This document shows positions 8,544-18,197 of a stretch of DNA of 64,000 bases, piece by piece; position 1 is the first letter of the stretch, and every line of letters begins with the position of its first letter. The stretch comes from Croceimicrobium hydrocarbonivorans (GTDB lineage Bacteria; Bacteroidota; Bacteroidia; Flavobacteriales; Schleiferiaceae), in assembly GCF_014524565.1 (NCBI RefSeq), contig NZ_CP060139.1, positions 2,239,501 to 2,303,500 on the forward strand. The letters run 5' to 3'. The position numbers and the translations under genes are program-made. The notes under the pieces are model-generated. The model was not told where the DNA came from and did not search any database. It saw only the letters and a list, made by a program, of their open reading frames with translations.

Positions 8544-9833
8544 ATGCGTTACGATCCCATTGACCCGCAACTGTTTATCAGCAATCGAAAACGCTTTATT
8601 GAGCATTTACCGGCGGGGGCACTCGCGGTTTTTAATGCCAACGATATTATGCCTACCAATGCTGATGGCACCTTACCCTTAGTTCAAAATCGTGATCTCT
8701 TCTATCTCAGCGGGGTAGACCAAGAAGAAACGATCTTGGTATTATTTCCAGATGCCTATAATCCGGCTCATCGAGAAATTCTATTTGTAGTAGAAACAAA
8801 TGAACATCTGGCCCGATGGGAAGGCGCCAAGCTTACTCAGGATCAGGCCACTGAGCAAACCGGTATTCAAACGGTATTCTGGTTAAGCGATTTCGAAAAG
8901 ATCTTTAAAGACTTGATGTCGCAAGCCAAAACGGTATTCCTAAATAGCAATGAGCATTTACGCGCCAGTAGTCCGGTAGAAACCCGCGACCAACGTTTCC
9001 GCAAATGGATTATGGAGCAGTATCCTATGCATCACTACGATCGCAGTGCTCCAATTATGCATCGTCTGCGCGCCATTAAATCACCTATTGAGGTAGAGAT
9101 TATGCGCAAAGCATCGGCCATTAATACCAAGGCCTTTAATCGCGTATTGAAGTTCTTAAAGCCTGGGGTGATGGAATACGAATTGGAGGCAGAGTTTATC
9201 CATGAGTACAAGCGCAATGGTTCTCCCGACTTTAGTTATACACCCATTATTGCATCCGGTGCTAGCGCTTGCGTTTTGCATTATATCGAGAATGATAAGG
9301 AGTGTAAGGATGGCGACCTTGTTTTATTCGATTGCGGAAACTGGTATGCTAATTATGCTAGCGATGTTACCCGTTGTTTTCCGGTAAACGGTCGTTTTAG
9401 CGATCGCCAAAAGCAAGTATATAATGCTGTTTTACGGGTGATGAAGGCTTCCATGGAATTACTGCGTCCCGGAAATCAATTGCATGAATACCACAAGGAG
9501 GTAGGCGAATTAATGACTAAGGAACTCTTAGACCTTAAATTAATTGACGCCATTGATGTGAAAAATCAAGATCCAAACTGGCCTGCTTATAAGAAGTACT
9601 TTATGCATGGCACTTCACATTATATCGGTTTAGACGTGCATGATGTGGGTCTTTGGACTGAGAAAATGGAGGCGGGCAATGTCTTTACCTGCGAGCCTGG
9701 TATCTATATTCCTGAAGAAGGAATTGGTATTCGTATCGAAGATGATATTGTGATCGGAGAAAAGGAAAACATCAATCTTACTGCCGGTATTCCTAAGGAG
9801 GTAGAGGAGATTGAAGAAATGATGAATAGCTAA
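8544..9833 (+). CDS. pepP: Aminopeptidase P (Xaa-Pro aminopeptidase)
   Basis: This 429-aa M24 metallopeptidase removes N-terminal residues preceding proline. An N-terminal AMP_N domain (about 1-130, with FYLSGVDQEETILVLFP) is followed by the pita-bread catalytic domain. The metal ligands are visible in order: Asp in LVLFDCGNWYANYASDVTRC (two Asp), His in HGTSHYIGLDVHD, Glu in CEPGIYIPE, and Glu in IRIEDDIVI. The length is normal for cytoplasmic PepP. The stop overlaps the start of the next gene (TAATG), so they are translationally coupled. Confidence 0.92.
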   Translation: MRYDPIDPQLFISNRKRFIEHLPAGALAVFNANDIMPTNADGTLPLVQNRDLFYLSGVDQEETILVLFPDAYNPAHREILFVVETNEHLARWEGAKLTQDQATEQTGIQTVFWLSDFEKIFKDLMSQAKTVFLNSNEHLRASSPVETRDQRFRKWIMEQYPMHHYDRSAPIMHRLRAIKSPIEVEIMRKASAINTKAFNRVLKFLKPGVMEYELEAEFIHEYKRNGSPDFSYTPIIASGASACVLHYIENDKECKDGDLVLFDCGNWYANYASDVTRCFPVNGRFSDRQKQVYNAVLRVMKASMELLRPGNQLHEYHKEVGELMTKELLDLKLIDAIDVKNQDPNWPAYKKYFMHGTSHYIGLDVHDVGLWTEKMEAGNVFTCEPGIYIPEEGIGIRIEDDIVIGEKENINLTAGIPKEVEEIEEMMNS

Positions 9834-10642
9834 TGCACACCTTTGAGTTCCACTATAAAGGAGCTCGCTTTGTAGCTGAAGAAGAGGGTAGAGGGCCGGC
9901 AGTGATATTCTTGCATGGCTTCCTCGAAAGTCGCAATATGTGGAAGACTTTGTGGCCGCAACTCCCCAAAACCATCCGCAAGATTAGCTTGGACTTACCC
10001 GGACATGGCGACTCTGAAAATCTGGGCTATATCCATAGCATGGAGGAGATGGCCGAAGTGGTGATGGCCCTTGTGCATCGCCTTTCGCTGCGCAAGGTTT
10101 TTCTGGTGGGGCATTCTATGGGAGGTTATGTGGCCTTGGCTTTCGCCGATAGGTATCCCGATAATATCCGAGGCATGGTTCTGATGAACTCCAATAGTCG
10201 AGCAGATTCGGAGGAGAAAAAGCTGAATCGCGATCGGGCTATCGCCTTGGTAAAGCAAGATCCACAAGCTTATATCCGCACCGCTGTGCCCATGCTCTTT
10301 AGTGAAGACAATCGCAAAAGTCTGCGCAAGGAGATAAATGCCGCGAAGAAGGATGCTTTGCGTACCTCGGCACAAGGCGTGGTGGCGGCCTTGGAAGGAA
10401 TGAAAATTCGCGACGACCGAGAAGCTATTCTGGCCTTTGCGCCCTATCCGATTTTATTTGTGGCCTCTCGCAAGGATCCTGCATTGGATTTTGAAATGCT
10501 AGAAGAGCAATTGGAGCATCATGCGGTACAAGGCTTGATTTTGGAAGAAGGTCATATGTCGCATTTCGAAGAGCCGGAAAAGCTTATTTCCGCCTTTAAA
10601 CACTTTTTTAAAGAACCAGTAAAAAAGCCCTTACTGCGATAG
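9833..10642 (+). CDS. Alpha/beta hydrolase
   Basis: The 269-aa product belongs to the alpha/beta hydrolase superfamily. It shows the oxyanion-hole turn LHGFLESRNMW at about 26-36, and the nucleophile elbow VGHSMGGYVAL with Ser at about residue 96. A late acid/His pair lies near ASRKDPALD and EGHMSHFEEPE (His of the triad). The substrate is unknown; esterase or MhpC-like hydrolase activity is possible. It starts in the stop codon of pepP. The final codons form the left arm of its own terminator. Confidence 0.88.
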   Translation: MHTFEFHYKGARFVAEEEGRGPAVIFLHGFLESRNMWKTLWPQLPKTIRKISLDLPGHGDSENLGYIHSMEEMAEVVMALVHRLSLRKVFLVGHSMGGYVALAFADRYPDNIRGMVLMNSNSRADSEEKKLNRDRAIALVKQDPQAYIRTAVPMLFSEDNRKSLRKEINAAKKDALRTSAQGVVAALEGMKIRDDREAILAFAPYPILFVASRKDPALDFEMLEEQLEHHAVQGLILEEGHMSHFEEPEKLISAFKHFFKEPVKKPLLR

Positions 10643-10660
10643 TAAGGGCTTTTTAGTTTT
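10622..10660 (+). terminator. Terminator of the pepP-hydrolase operon
   Basis: A 14-bp perfect stem (AAAAAGCCCTTACT with AGTAAGGGCTTTTT) and a 5-nt loop are followed by T-rich DNA. The left arm, loop and first two bases of the right arm are coding: the stop codon TAG is at 10640-10642. The poly-A side makes it potentially bidirectional. Confidence 0.85.
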
Positions 10661-10812
10661 TGGCGAAGCGATCACCAGATTGCTTTTTTCATTGGTAAAT
10701 ATCCCTCCGATTCAGCAAAATTGTACTTATAGTTCAATTCCTAAGACTCTTGAATTTTCAATTTTCAATTTTTGAATCATTTCTAAGAGGCTTGGAATAA
10801 GGGCTTTCGGCC

Positions 10813-10842
10813 TTGATTCTTTGGTCTAAGCTTTTATATTTG
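10813..10842 (+). promoter_or_regulatory. Promoter, TTG-N19-TAnnTTTG
   Basis: TTG at 10813-10815, a 19-bp spacer and TATATTTG at 10835-10842 fit the Bacteroidota consensus exactly. Transcription would begin near 10849, leaving a leader of about 75-80 nt before the gene at 10922. Confidence 0.65.
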
Positions 10843-10921
10843 TTCAAGGTACCCCCATAATCGGATCGCTTTCTGGCAGCTTCTGCCTGTGGAGTGAAAA
10901 TTAAAAAGCAGGAACTGTAAA

Positions 10922-11863
10922 ATGGGGGGTATGAAATTTCAAAGCGAGGTAATGGACGCCTTGCGCAAGGGTATCGGTCAGGATGATACCGTCATCAAAT
11001 GGATCCAAGACATTTTAGATGTCGATTACAGCACGGCCCGTCGAAAAATGATAGGCGAAACCAAATTGAGTTTGGAGCAATTTGGGCAGATCATTTACAA
11101 TTATCCCCACATATTGGAACTGGCTTTTAAGAGCATATTGCGTCCCAATACCTTTATTACACACTATAGTAGTTTTCGCAGCCGTCAAGAATTGGAAACC
11201 TATTTGAAGGGGATTATCAAACGATTTGAAGCTGCGTTGAAACACAATAGTGTTTTGAAATATGTGGCTAGGGACCTGCCCTTATTTTTCTTTTTGGCCG
11301 ACCGGCGTTTGGCGGAATTTAAGATCTCCCTTTGGACCAACCAACTTAAAGGTGGAGGGGTACAAAGGCTCAATATCGAGACTTATACCCTGTGCTGGGA
11401 GGTCTTTCGCTTGTATCAGCATTTAAGCAGCGTGGAGATTTGGAATCGCAATGTGCTGGAAAATCAATTCCAAATGATTGAATGGTATTGCAGTCTCAAT
11501 AGTATCGATCAGTATTACCGGCGCGATATCTATGAAATTATGGAAGCTAAGCTCCTCGACTATAAAGATTGGAGCATCAAAGGGCAAAAATCCAATGGAG
11601 GTAAGATCGATTTACTCTTTACAGATTTCCTCACCATGAATAATGGGGGAATGCTGGAATCGCCTAACCTTCGGCTTTTGATGACTGCCTTGAGTAATGC
11701 CAATTTCGTCACCTTTCGGGATGCCGGTTTATGCGCCCACTTTAATGATGAATTTGAACTGCATCAATCCTATGCCACTTCCGTAACCTGCTGTAACGAG
11801 CTGGAAAGGGAGCGGATTTTTAATGGAATGTTGGCCTATCTCCGTGAACGGAGGGGAGACTGA
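10922..11863 (+). CDS. HTH-like protein of unknown role
   Basis: The 313-aa product has an N-terminal segment (about 20-60: VIKWIQDILDVDYSTARRKM then GETKLSLEQFGQII) that reads like a Cro/BetR-type helix-turn-helix. The remaining 250 residues are helical with no known domain. Such proteins are frequent in Flavobacteriales and are presumed transcription regulators. ATG 10922 is used, but ATG 10931 (MKFQSEV) is equally possible. It has its own consensus promoter. It converges on thiL with no space between the stop codons. Confidence 0.65.
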   Translation: MGGMKFQSEVMDALRKGIGQDDTVIKWIQDILDVDYSTARRKMIGETKLSLEQFGQIIYNYPHILELAFKSILRPNTFITHYSSFRSRQELETYLKGIIKRFEAALKHNSVLKYVARDLPLFFFLADRRLAEFKISLWTNQLKGGGVQRLNIETYTLCWEVFRLYQHLSSVEIWNRNVLENQFQMIEWYCSLNSIDQYYRRDIYEIMEAKLLDYKDWSIKGQKSNGGKIDLLFTDFLTMNNGGMLESPNLRLLMTALSNANFVTFRDAGLCAHFNDEFELHQSYATSVTCCNELERERIFNGMLAYLRERRGD

Positions 11864-12913
11864 TTAATCCTGATCTTGTTGCAGGGCGTTCCAACCCTGT
11901 GCTTGTAGGGGAACTTCAGCGCCATCGCGGGCTACCAAGCTAGTGCCGGCGGCCTTTTCGCACATGTGGCCAATTACCGTAAGGTGCGGATTGCCTTTAA
12001 TTTTATCGTGATCTTCCAAAGGAATGGTGAAGAGCAATTCATAATCTTCACCGCCATTAAGAGCAATGGTAGTAGAGCTGATTTTAAACTCTTCACAAAG
12101 TTTCAAGATTACCGGGTCTACCGGAATTTTCTCTTCGTAAATACGCACCCCTAAATCCGATGCCTTGCAAAGGTGCAGCGCTTCGGAACTGAGGCCGTCG
12201 CTGATGTCGATCATAGAAGTAGGCTGGACTCCTAGTTTCTCCAATAATTCAGGAATGTCTTTGCGTGCCTCAGGCTTTAATTGCCTTTCAATTGGGTAAC
12301 TGTACTCGCTAAGATCGGGCTGCGCATCAGGATTGGATTTGAACACAGTTTTCTCTCTTTCCAAAACCTGAAGACCCATATAAGCGCCACCCAAATCACC
12401 ACTTACTACCAGTAGATCATTTTCTTTGGCACCGCTGCGTTCGATTACCTTGTTTTCATCTACTTCACCAATGGCGGTAATGCTCAGAATTAAACCGGAA
12501 TAAGAAGAGGTGGTATCGCCACCAATTAAATCCACTTCAAAAATTTCGCAGGCATGGCGAATGCCCTCATATATTTTGTCCAAATATTCAATGCCAAAGC
12601 GATTGCTTACCGCAATGTTCACGGTAATTTGAGTAGGACGTGCGTTCATGGCGTAGATATCCGAAAGATTTACTGCCACTGCTTTATAGCCTAAATGCTG
12701 AGGTGGAATATAGCTGAGGTCGAAGTGAACACCTTCAACCAGCATATCGGTAGAAACAACTGTTCTCCCACTTAAAAATTCGAGGATGGCAGCATCGTCA
12801 CCAATCCCTTTGATAGTGGAGCTTTGCTTGATCGGGAAATCACGGGTTAATCGTTCAATTAAACCGAATTCACCCAAATTGCTGAGACTTGAAAATTGTT
12901 CTTCTTGTTCCAT
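11864..12913 (-). CDS. thiL: Thiamine-monophosphate kinase
   Basis: The 349-aa product phosphorylates thiamine monophosphate to thiamine diphosphate, the last step of cofactor synthesis. It has the PurM/AIR synthase-like N-terminal domain with KGIGDDAAIL and VSTDMLVEGVHFDL, then the nucleotide and Mg region LIGGDTTSS. The C-terminal half contains MIDISDGLSSEALHLC and LNGGEDYELLFTI, both typical of ThiL. I start at ATG 12913 (MEQEEQF); an upstream ATG at 12928 would lie within the -7 element. No other thiamine genes are nearby. Confidence 0.93.
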   Translation of the reverse strand: MEQEEQFSSLSNLGEFGLIERLTRDFPIKQSSTIKGIGDDAAILEFLSGRTVVSTDMLVEGVHFDLSYIPPQHLGYKAVAVNLSDIYAMNARPTQITVNIAVSNRFGIEYLDKIYEGIRHACEIFEVDLIGGDTTSSYSGLILSITAIGEVDENKVIERSGAKENDLLVVSGDLGGAYMGLQVLEREKTVFKSNPDAQPDLSEYSYPIERQLKPEARKDIPELLEKLGVQPTSMIDISDGLSSEALHLCKASDLGVRIYEEKIPVDPVILKLCEEFKISSTTIALNGGEDYELLFTIPLEDHDKIKGNPHLTVIGHMCEKAAGTSLVARDGAEVPLQAQGWNALQQDQD

Positions 12914-12917
12914 GCGG

Positions 12918-12925
12918 CAAAAGTA
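12918..12925 (-). promoter_or_regulatory. -7 element for thiL
   Basis: On the minus strand TACTTTTG matches TAnnTTTG, 4 bp before the thiL ATG at 12913. Transcription would start at or near the ATG, implying a leaderless or near-leaderless mRNA. No good -33 TTG is seen. Confidence 0.45.
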
Positions 12926-13005
12926 CAATTGTTTTCGGCCCTAAATGTCTTCGATATTTTCGATGAATCATTGCTTAGGCTTTTCCTCAAGCCGCGACTA
13001 ATCCT

Positions 13006-13013
13006 TACCTTTG
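13006..13013 (+). promoter_or_regulatory. -7 element for the suf operon
   Basis: TACCTTTG matches TAnnTTTG, 29 bp before the first suf gene at 13043. The -33 region is only T-rich (TTTTC), so an activator or iron/redox regulator may help; no operator is recognisable. Confidence 0.55.
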
Positions 13014-13042
13014 CATTAATTTTGACTAATTCTAAATAGCTC

Positions 13043-13372
13043 ATGATCAAAGTGTCAGATACAGCAAAGCAGCGTATAAGCGGCTTAATGGGGGAGAGCG
13101 GAAAGAGCCTGGAAGATACCTACGTTCGAGTAGGGGTGAGCAGCGGAGGTTGCAGTGGCTTGTCGTATAAGCTGGATTTCGATCAAGAAATGAAGGAAAG
13201 TGATAAACTTTTCGAAGATCAAGGCGTAAAGATTTTGGTAGATAAAAAGAGTTTTCTCTACTTGGTGGGAACCACCCTCGAGTATAGTGGGGGGCTTAAT
13301 GGAAAAGGGTTTTCGTTTAACAATCCCAATGCATCTCGTACCTGTGGATGCGGTGAAAGTTTTGCGGTTTAA
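13043..13372 (+). CDS. sufA: SUF A-type iron-sulfur carrier
   Basis: The 109-aa product belongs to the HesB/IscA/SufA family, which carries nascent Fe-S clusters from the scaffold to apoproteins. The three conserved cysteines are present: [11 protein letters not shown] (Cys about 35) and the C-terminal pair RTCGCGESF (Cys about 103 and 105). It is the first gene of the SUF operon, 20 bp before sufB, and is transcribed divergently from thiL. Confidence 0.93.
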   Translation: MIKVSDTAKQRISGLMGESGKSLEDTYVRVGVSSGGCSGLSYKLDFDQEMKESDKLFEDQGVKILVDKKSFLYLVGTTLEYSGGLNGKGFSFNNPNASRTCGCGESFAV

Positions 13373-13392
13373 AACAGGCTGAAAACCAGAAG

Positions 13393-14835
13393 ATGAAGAC
13401 AGAAGAAAGTTATTTGGAAGAGGTTACGGCCTCGGAATACAAATACGGTTTTTATACCAATATTGAAGCGGATAAGGTGCCACCGGGTTTAAGCGAGGAA
13501 GTGATTCGTATTATTTCCGCTAAAAAGCAGGAGCCTGAATGGATGACGGAATGGCGCTTGGATGCCTATCGGAAATTTTTAAAAATGACCGAGCCCAAAT
13601 GGCCCAATGTTACCTATCCGGAACCCGACCTGCAAGCCATTTCCTATTATTCAGCGCCCAAGAAAAGGAAGGAATTGGAGAGCCTCGATGAGGTGGATCC
13701 CGAATTATTGAAAACCTTCGAAAAGCTGGGTATCTCCCTCGAGGAGCAAAAGCGTTTGAGTGGGGTAGCCATGGATGTGGTAGTAGATTCCGTATCGGTG
13801 AAAACCACCTTCAAAGAGAAATTAGCTGAATTGGGCATCATCTTTTGCTCCATGTCGGATGCCATTCAGGAACACCCTGAATTGGTGCAAAAATATTTGG
13901 GTACTGTGGTGCCTAAGTCCGATAACTACTATGCCGCTTTAAACTCGGCAGTGTTTACCGATGGTTCTTTCTGCTACATTCCAAAAGGGGTGCGTTGCCC
14001 TATGGAGTTGAGTACCTATTTCCGTATTAACGAAGCGGGTACCGGACAGTTTGAACGTACCTTGGTTATTGCCGATGAAAGCAGTTATGTGAGTTACCTC
14101 GAAGGTTGTACCGCTCCCATGCGTGATGAAAATCAATTGCATGCCGCAGTGGTAGAATTGGTAGCACTGGACAATGCAGAGATTAAATACTCTACCGTTC
14201 AAAACTGGTACCCTGGAAATAAAGAAGGGAAAGGCGGGATTTACAATTTCGTGACCAAAAGAGGTATGTGCGAGCGCAATGCCAAAATCTCCTGGACTCA
14301 GGTGGAAACTGGATCTGCAGTAACCTGGAAATATCCTTCTTGCATTTTGAAAGGGGAAAATTCAGTGGGTGAATTCTATTCAGTAGCCGTTACCAATAAT
14401 TACCAGCAGGCCGATACCGGAACTAAGATGATTCACTTGGGTAAGAATACCAAGAGTACTATTATTTCCAAAGGTATCTGCGCCGGACATTCCAATGGTA
14501 GCTACCGTGGATTGGTGCGTATCGGCTCGCGGGCCGAAAATGCCCGGAACTTTTCGCAGTGCGATTCCCTCCTAATGGGTAATGGCTGCGGATCACACAC
14601 CTTCCCATATATCGAAACCCAAAATAAGTCGGCCAAAGTAGAGCACGAGGCCACCACTTCGAAGATTGGGGAAGATCAAATCTTTTATTGTAACCAACGT
14701 GGTATAGGCGAGGAAGAAGCTATTGCCCTGATTGTAAATGGCTACTGTAAAGACGTCTTAAATCAATTGCCGATGGAGTTTGCGGTGGAAGCACAGAAGT
14801 TGCTGGCCATTAGCTTAGAAGGATCGGTAGGATAA
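13393..14835 (+). CDS. sufB: Fe-S assembly scaffold SufB
   Basis: The 480-aa core subunit of the SufBCD scaffold assembles clusters from the sulfur supplied by SufS/SufE. It has the family's full length, the beta-helix core ([38 protein letters not shown]), and the C-terminal block around [19 protein letters not shown] and [14 protein letters not shown]. The Cys in FYCNQRG corresponds to the cluster-essential Cys of E. coli SufB. It is 20 bp after sufA and 19 bp before sufC. Confidence 0.97.
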   Translation: MKTEESYLEEVTASEYKYGFYTNIEADKVPPGLSEEVIRIISAKKQEPEWMTEWRLDAYRKFLKMTEPKWPNVTYPEPDLQAISYYSAPKKRKELESLDEVDPELLKTFEKLGISLEEQKRLSGVAMDVVVDSVSVKTTFKEKLAELGIIFCSMSDAIQEHPELVQKYLGTVVPKSDNYYAALNSAVFTDGSFCYIPKGVRCPMELSTYFRINEAGTGQFERTLVIADESSYVSYLEGCTAPMRDENQLHAAVVELVALDNAEIKYSTVQNWYPGNKEGKGGIYNFVTKRGMCERNAKISWTQVETGSAVTWKYPSCILKGENSVGEFYSVAVTNNYQQADTGTKMIHLGKNTKSTIISKGICAGHSNGSYRGLVRIGSRAENARNFSQCDSLLMGNGCGSHTFPYIETQNKSAKVEHEATTSKIGEDQIFYCNQRGIGEEEAIALIVNGYCKDVLNQLPMEFAVEAQKLLAISLEGSVG

Positions 14836-14854
14836 TATTTTTGAATAAATCAGC

Positions 14855-15610
14855 ATGTTAAAGATCAATAACCTTCAGGCCGGAATTGAAGGCAAGGAAA
14901 TATTAAAAGGCATCGACCTTGGGGTGAAAGCCGGAGAGGTACACGCCATCATGGGACCTAATGGTTCAGGGAAAAGTACCCTCTCTTCGGTAATCGCCGG
15001 ACGTGAGGACTATGAAGTGAGCGGCGGAAGCATCGATTTCGAAGGCGAGGACCTACTCGATTTAGGTGCCGATGAAAGAGCCCACAAAGGTATTTTCCTT
15101 TCTTTCCAGTATCCGGTAGAAATCCCTGGGGTTACCGTAACGAACTTTATTAAAACCGCCATCAACGAAAGTCGCAAGGCCCGAGGTGAAGAGCCCATGC
15201 CCGCCAATGTGATGTTGAAGAAAATGCGCGAGAAAATGGCTTTGCTCGAAATCGACAATGCCTTTTTAAGTCGCAGCCTTAACGAAGGTTTCTCCGGTGG
15301 TGAAAAGAAACGTAATGAGATCTTCCAAATGGCCATGTTGGAGCCCAAATTGGCGATCTTGGATGAGACCGACTCCGGTTTGGATATTGATGCCCTGCGC
15401 ATTGTGGCCAATGGAGTGAACAAGCTGAAGAGTAAGGATAATGCGGTGATCGTAATTACCCACTACCAACGCTTGCTCGATTACATTGTACCCGATTATG
15501 TTCATGTATTGCACAAGGGTAAGATTGTGAAAAGCGGCGATAAGAGCCTGGCCCTCGAATTGGAAGCCAAGGGTTACGATTGGTTGAAAGAAGGAGCGGT
15601 TGAAGCTTAA
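14855..15610 (+). CDS. sufC: Fe-S assembly ATPase SufC
   Basis: This 251-aa ABC-type ATPase drives conformational change of SufB-SufD. Walker A is [15 protein letters not shown] at about 33-47, the signature is [11 protein letters not shown], Walker B is [16 protein letters not shown], and the switch His is in [11 protein letters not shown]. The motif set and the length are exactly those of SufC rather than of a transporter ATPase. It lies between sufB and sufD. Confidence 0.97.
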   Translation: MLKINNLQAGIEGKEILKGIDLGVKAGEVHAIMGPNGSGKSTLSSVIAGREDYEVSGGSIDFEGEDLLDLGADERAHKGIFLSFQYPVEIPGVTVTNFIKTAINESRKARGEEPMPANVMLKKMREKMALLEIDNAFLSRSLNEGFSGGEKKRNEIFQMAMLEPKLAILDETDSGLDIDALRIVANGVNKLKSKDNAVIVITHYQRLLDYIVPDYVHVLHKGKIVKSGDKSLALELEAKGYDWLKEGAVEA

Positions 15611-15622
15611 AAAGGAAAAGAC

Positions 15623-16942
15623 GTGGAAGCATTAAAAGACAAACTCGAGTCCTCCTTCCTGGTCTTTGAGAACGAACTCAACGGCGAGGGAGAAGGACCC
15701 ATTCATACGCGTCGGCGCGAAGCCTTCGAACGCTTTGTGAAATCCGGCTTTCCTACCAAGCGTGATGAGGAGTGGAAATACACCAATCTGAAGCCAGTAT
15801 TGAAACCTGATTTTCGCGTTTTTGTGAACGATGAAAATACGGTTGACTTCAGCAGCATCAAGCGCTTTTTCCTTAATGATGTAGATACCTATAAATTGGT
15901 TTTCATTGATGGATACTACAGCTCCTGGTTAAGTGAAACTACCCATCAGGGTTTCGACATCTGTACCTTCAGCAATATGCTTACGAAGTACAAAGATGTG
16001 GCGGAGCAATACTTTGGGAAGGCCTTACCCGAGAATGAAGCGATGGCCTCGGTAAATACTGCCTTTGCTCGCGAAGGTGCCTTCATCCGCATTAAGCGCA
16101 ATGTAACGGTAGATAAGCCGGTTGAAATTATCTTCATTACTACCGATCATGGGGTGGCCACTTTGGCTCAACCTCGCAATTTGGTGGTGGTAGAAGAGAA
16201 TGCTGAAATTACCATTCTAGAGCGTCATCAAAGCTTGAGCGAACAGCCGGTCTTAACCAATACGGCTACCGAAATTTTCGCTTTGCGCGATTCTCGCCTC
16301 AACTATTATAAGATTCAGAATGATGCGAAGACTGCATCACTGATCGATAGCACTGCGGTGCGTCAATACCGCGGTAGTAATGTTACCATGGGTACCTATT
16401 CTTTCGGGAATAAGTTTATCCGTAACAATTTGAATTTCTTCCTCGAAGAAGAGCATACCGAAAGCCATATGGATGGCATTACCGTAATTGATGAAGGTCA
16501 AACGGTAGATCATCATACCCTGGCCGATCATAAAGTGCCCAATTGCTATTCTGACGAATTGTATAAAGGTATTTATGATGAAAATGCCCATGGAGTATTT
16601 AATGGTAAGGTGATGGTGCATCCACATGCCCAAAAAACCAATGCATTTCAGCAGAATAACAATATTCTGCTTACCGATAAAGCTTCTATCGATACCAAGC
16701 CTCAGCTGGAAATCTTTGCCGATGATGTGCAATGTTCACACGGCTGTACTATCGGTCAGTTAGACGAAGAAGCTATGTTCTATTTACGTTCACGCGGAAT
16801 TCCTGAAAAAGAGGCCAAAGCACTATTGCTTTATGCCTTCGCGAATGATGGTCTGCGTAATGTGAAAATCCCGGCACTGCGGAAGAAGTTAAACCGTCAG
16901 ATTGCCAAGAAATTGAACGTAAACCTCGATTTCGAACTATAA
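15623..16942 (+). CDS. sufD: Fe-S assembly protein SufD
   Basis: The 439-aa partner of SufB in the SufBC2D scaffold has an N-terminal helical part including KRDEEWKYTNLKPVL. The C-terminal beta-helix includes GKVMVHPHAQKTNAFQQN, the conserved CSHGCTIGQLDEEAMFYLRS (His at the SufB-SufD interface), and RGIPEKEAKALLLYAF. Translation starts at GTG 15623, preceded by AAAAAGGAAAAG; there is no nearer ATG. It is 12 bp after sufC and 10 bp before sufS. Confidence 0.95.
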   Translation: MEALKDKLESSFLVFENELNGEGEGPIHTRRREAFERFVKSGFPTKRDEEWKYTNLKPVLKPDFRVFVNDENTVDFSSIKRFFLNDVDTYKLVFIDGYYSSWLSETTHQGFDICTFSNMLTKYKDVAEQYFGKALPENEAMASVNTAFAREGAFIRIKRNVTVDKPVEIIFITTDHGVATLAQPRNLVVVEENAEITILERHQSLSEQPVLTNTATEIFALRDSRLNYYKIQNDAKTASLIDSTAVRQYRGSNVTMGTYSFGNKFIRNNLNFFLEEEHTESHMDGITVIDEGQTVDHHTLADHKVPNCYSDELYKGIYDENAHGVFNGKVMVHPHAQKTNAFQQNNNILLTDKASIDTKPQLEIFADDVQCSHGCTIGQLDEEAMFYLRSRGIPEKEAKALLLYAFANDGLRNVKIPALRKKLNRQIAKKLNVNLDFEL

Positions 16943-16952
16943 GCACCCCGAT

Positions 16953-18194
16953 ATGATCAGCAATCCAGTGGCTCATTTTCCAATTGAAAAGATCAGGGCG
17001 GACTTTCCGATTCTTGATCAGGAGGTAAATGGCCGGCCTCTGGTGTATTTTGATAATGCGGCAAGCACTCAAAAGCCTCGTCAGGTTATTGAAGCCATTG
17101 ATCAGTATTACTCTACCATCAATAGCAATGTGCATCGCGGGGTCCATCATTTAAGTCAAAAGGCCACCGATGCTTTCGAGGCCTCTCGTGAAATAGTACG
17201 TGCCCACCTAAATGCTGCCCATAGCTATGAGGTGCTCTTTACCAAGGGTACTACTGATAGCATCAATTTGGTAGCTTCTTCCTTATCCCAAGGCTTAATT
17301 AAAGCTGGAGATGAAATTCTGGTTTCCCATCTGGAGCATCATAGTAATATCGTTCCCTGGCAAATGCTTTGTGAGCGCACGGGTGCCCAATTGAAGGTGA
17401 TCCCTATGAATGAAAAGGGAGAGCTTGTGATGGAAGACTACCGTCAACTTTTGAATGAACGCACCCGATTGGTGGCGGTGAATCATATCTCCAATGCTTT
17501 GGGAACTATCAACCCCATTGCCGAAATGACTCGCCTGGCTCATGAGGCGGGTGCTTGGATTTTGGTAGATGGCGCTCAGGCGGTACCGCATATGAAGGTA
17601 GATGTTCAAAGTTTGGATGTTGATTTCTATTGCTTCAGCGGCCATAAATTATTTGGTCCTACCGGAATTGGTGTGCTCTATGGCAAGGAAGCTATTTTGG
17701 AAGAAATGCCACCCTATCAAGGGGGAGGCGAGATGATTGCCGAAGTAACTTTTGCGAAAACCACCTATGCCGGTTTGCCTCACAAATTCGAAGCGGGAAC
17801 TCCGCATATCGAAGGGGGAATCGTATTGGGAACCGCCATCGACTATGTGAATGAGATTGGCCTGGATGCCATTGGAGCCTATGAGCAAGAGCTTTTGCAA
17901 TATGGTACTCAGCTCTTGAAGGAACGCTTTCCTGATCTCCGCATTTTTGGGGAGGCAGAGGAAAAGACATCTGTTATCTCCTTTTTATTAGGATCAATTC
18001 ACCCGTACGATACCGGGGTGATCCTCGATAAATTGGGAGTTGCCGTTCGTACCGGCCACCACTGTACTCAACCGATTATGCAGCATTTTGGCATTCCCGG
18101 AACCATCCGCGCCAGTTTTGCTTTTTACAATACTAAAGCCGAGATCGATCGCCTGGCTGATGCTCTCGAAAAAGCCCAAGCAATGCTTTCCTAG
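16953..18194 (+). CDS. sufS: Cysteine desulfurase SufS
   Basis: This 413-aa PLP-dependent class V aminotransferase-fold enzyme converts cysteine to alanine and loads persulfide sulfur for cluster assembly. The PLP lysine is K232 in CFSGHKLFGPTGIG. The catalytic cysteine is C371 in AVRTGHHCTQPIM, in the type II (SufS) RxGHHC context. Other group motifs are DNAASTQKP and SHLEHHSNIVPW. It is in the suf operon and is followed 3 bp later by a methyltransferase gene, which separates it from its partner sufE. Confidence 0.96.
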   Translation: MISNPVAHFPIEKIRADFPILDQEVNGRPLVYFDNAASTQKPRQVIEAIDQYYSTINSNVHRGVHHLSQKATDAFEASREIVRAHLNAAHSYEVLFTKGTTDSINLVASSLSQGLIKAGDEILVSHLEHHSNIVPWQMLCERTGAQLKVIPMNEKGELVMEDYRQLLNERTRLVAVNHISNALGTINPIAEMTRLAHEAGAWILVDGAQAVPHMKVDVQSLDVDFYCFSGHKLFGPTGIGVLYGKEAILEEMPPYQGGGEMIAEVTFAKTTYAGLPHKFEAGTPHIEGGIVLGTAIDYVNEIGLDAIGAYEQELLQYGTQLLKERFPDLRIFGEAEEKTSVISFLLGSIHPYDTGVILDKLGVAVRTGHHCTQPIMQHFGIPGTIRASFAFYNTKAEIDRLADALEKAQAMLS

Positions 18195-18197
18195 CCT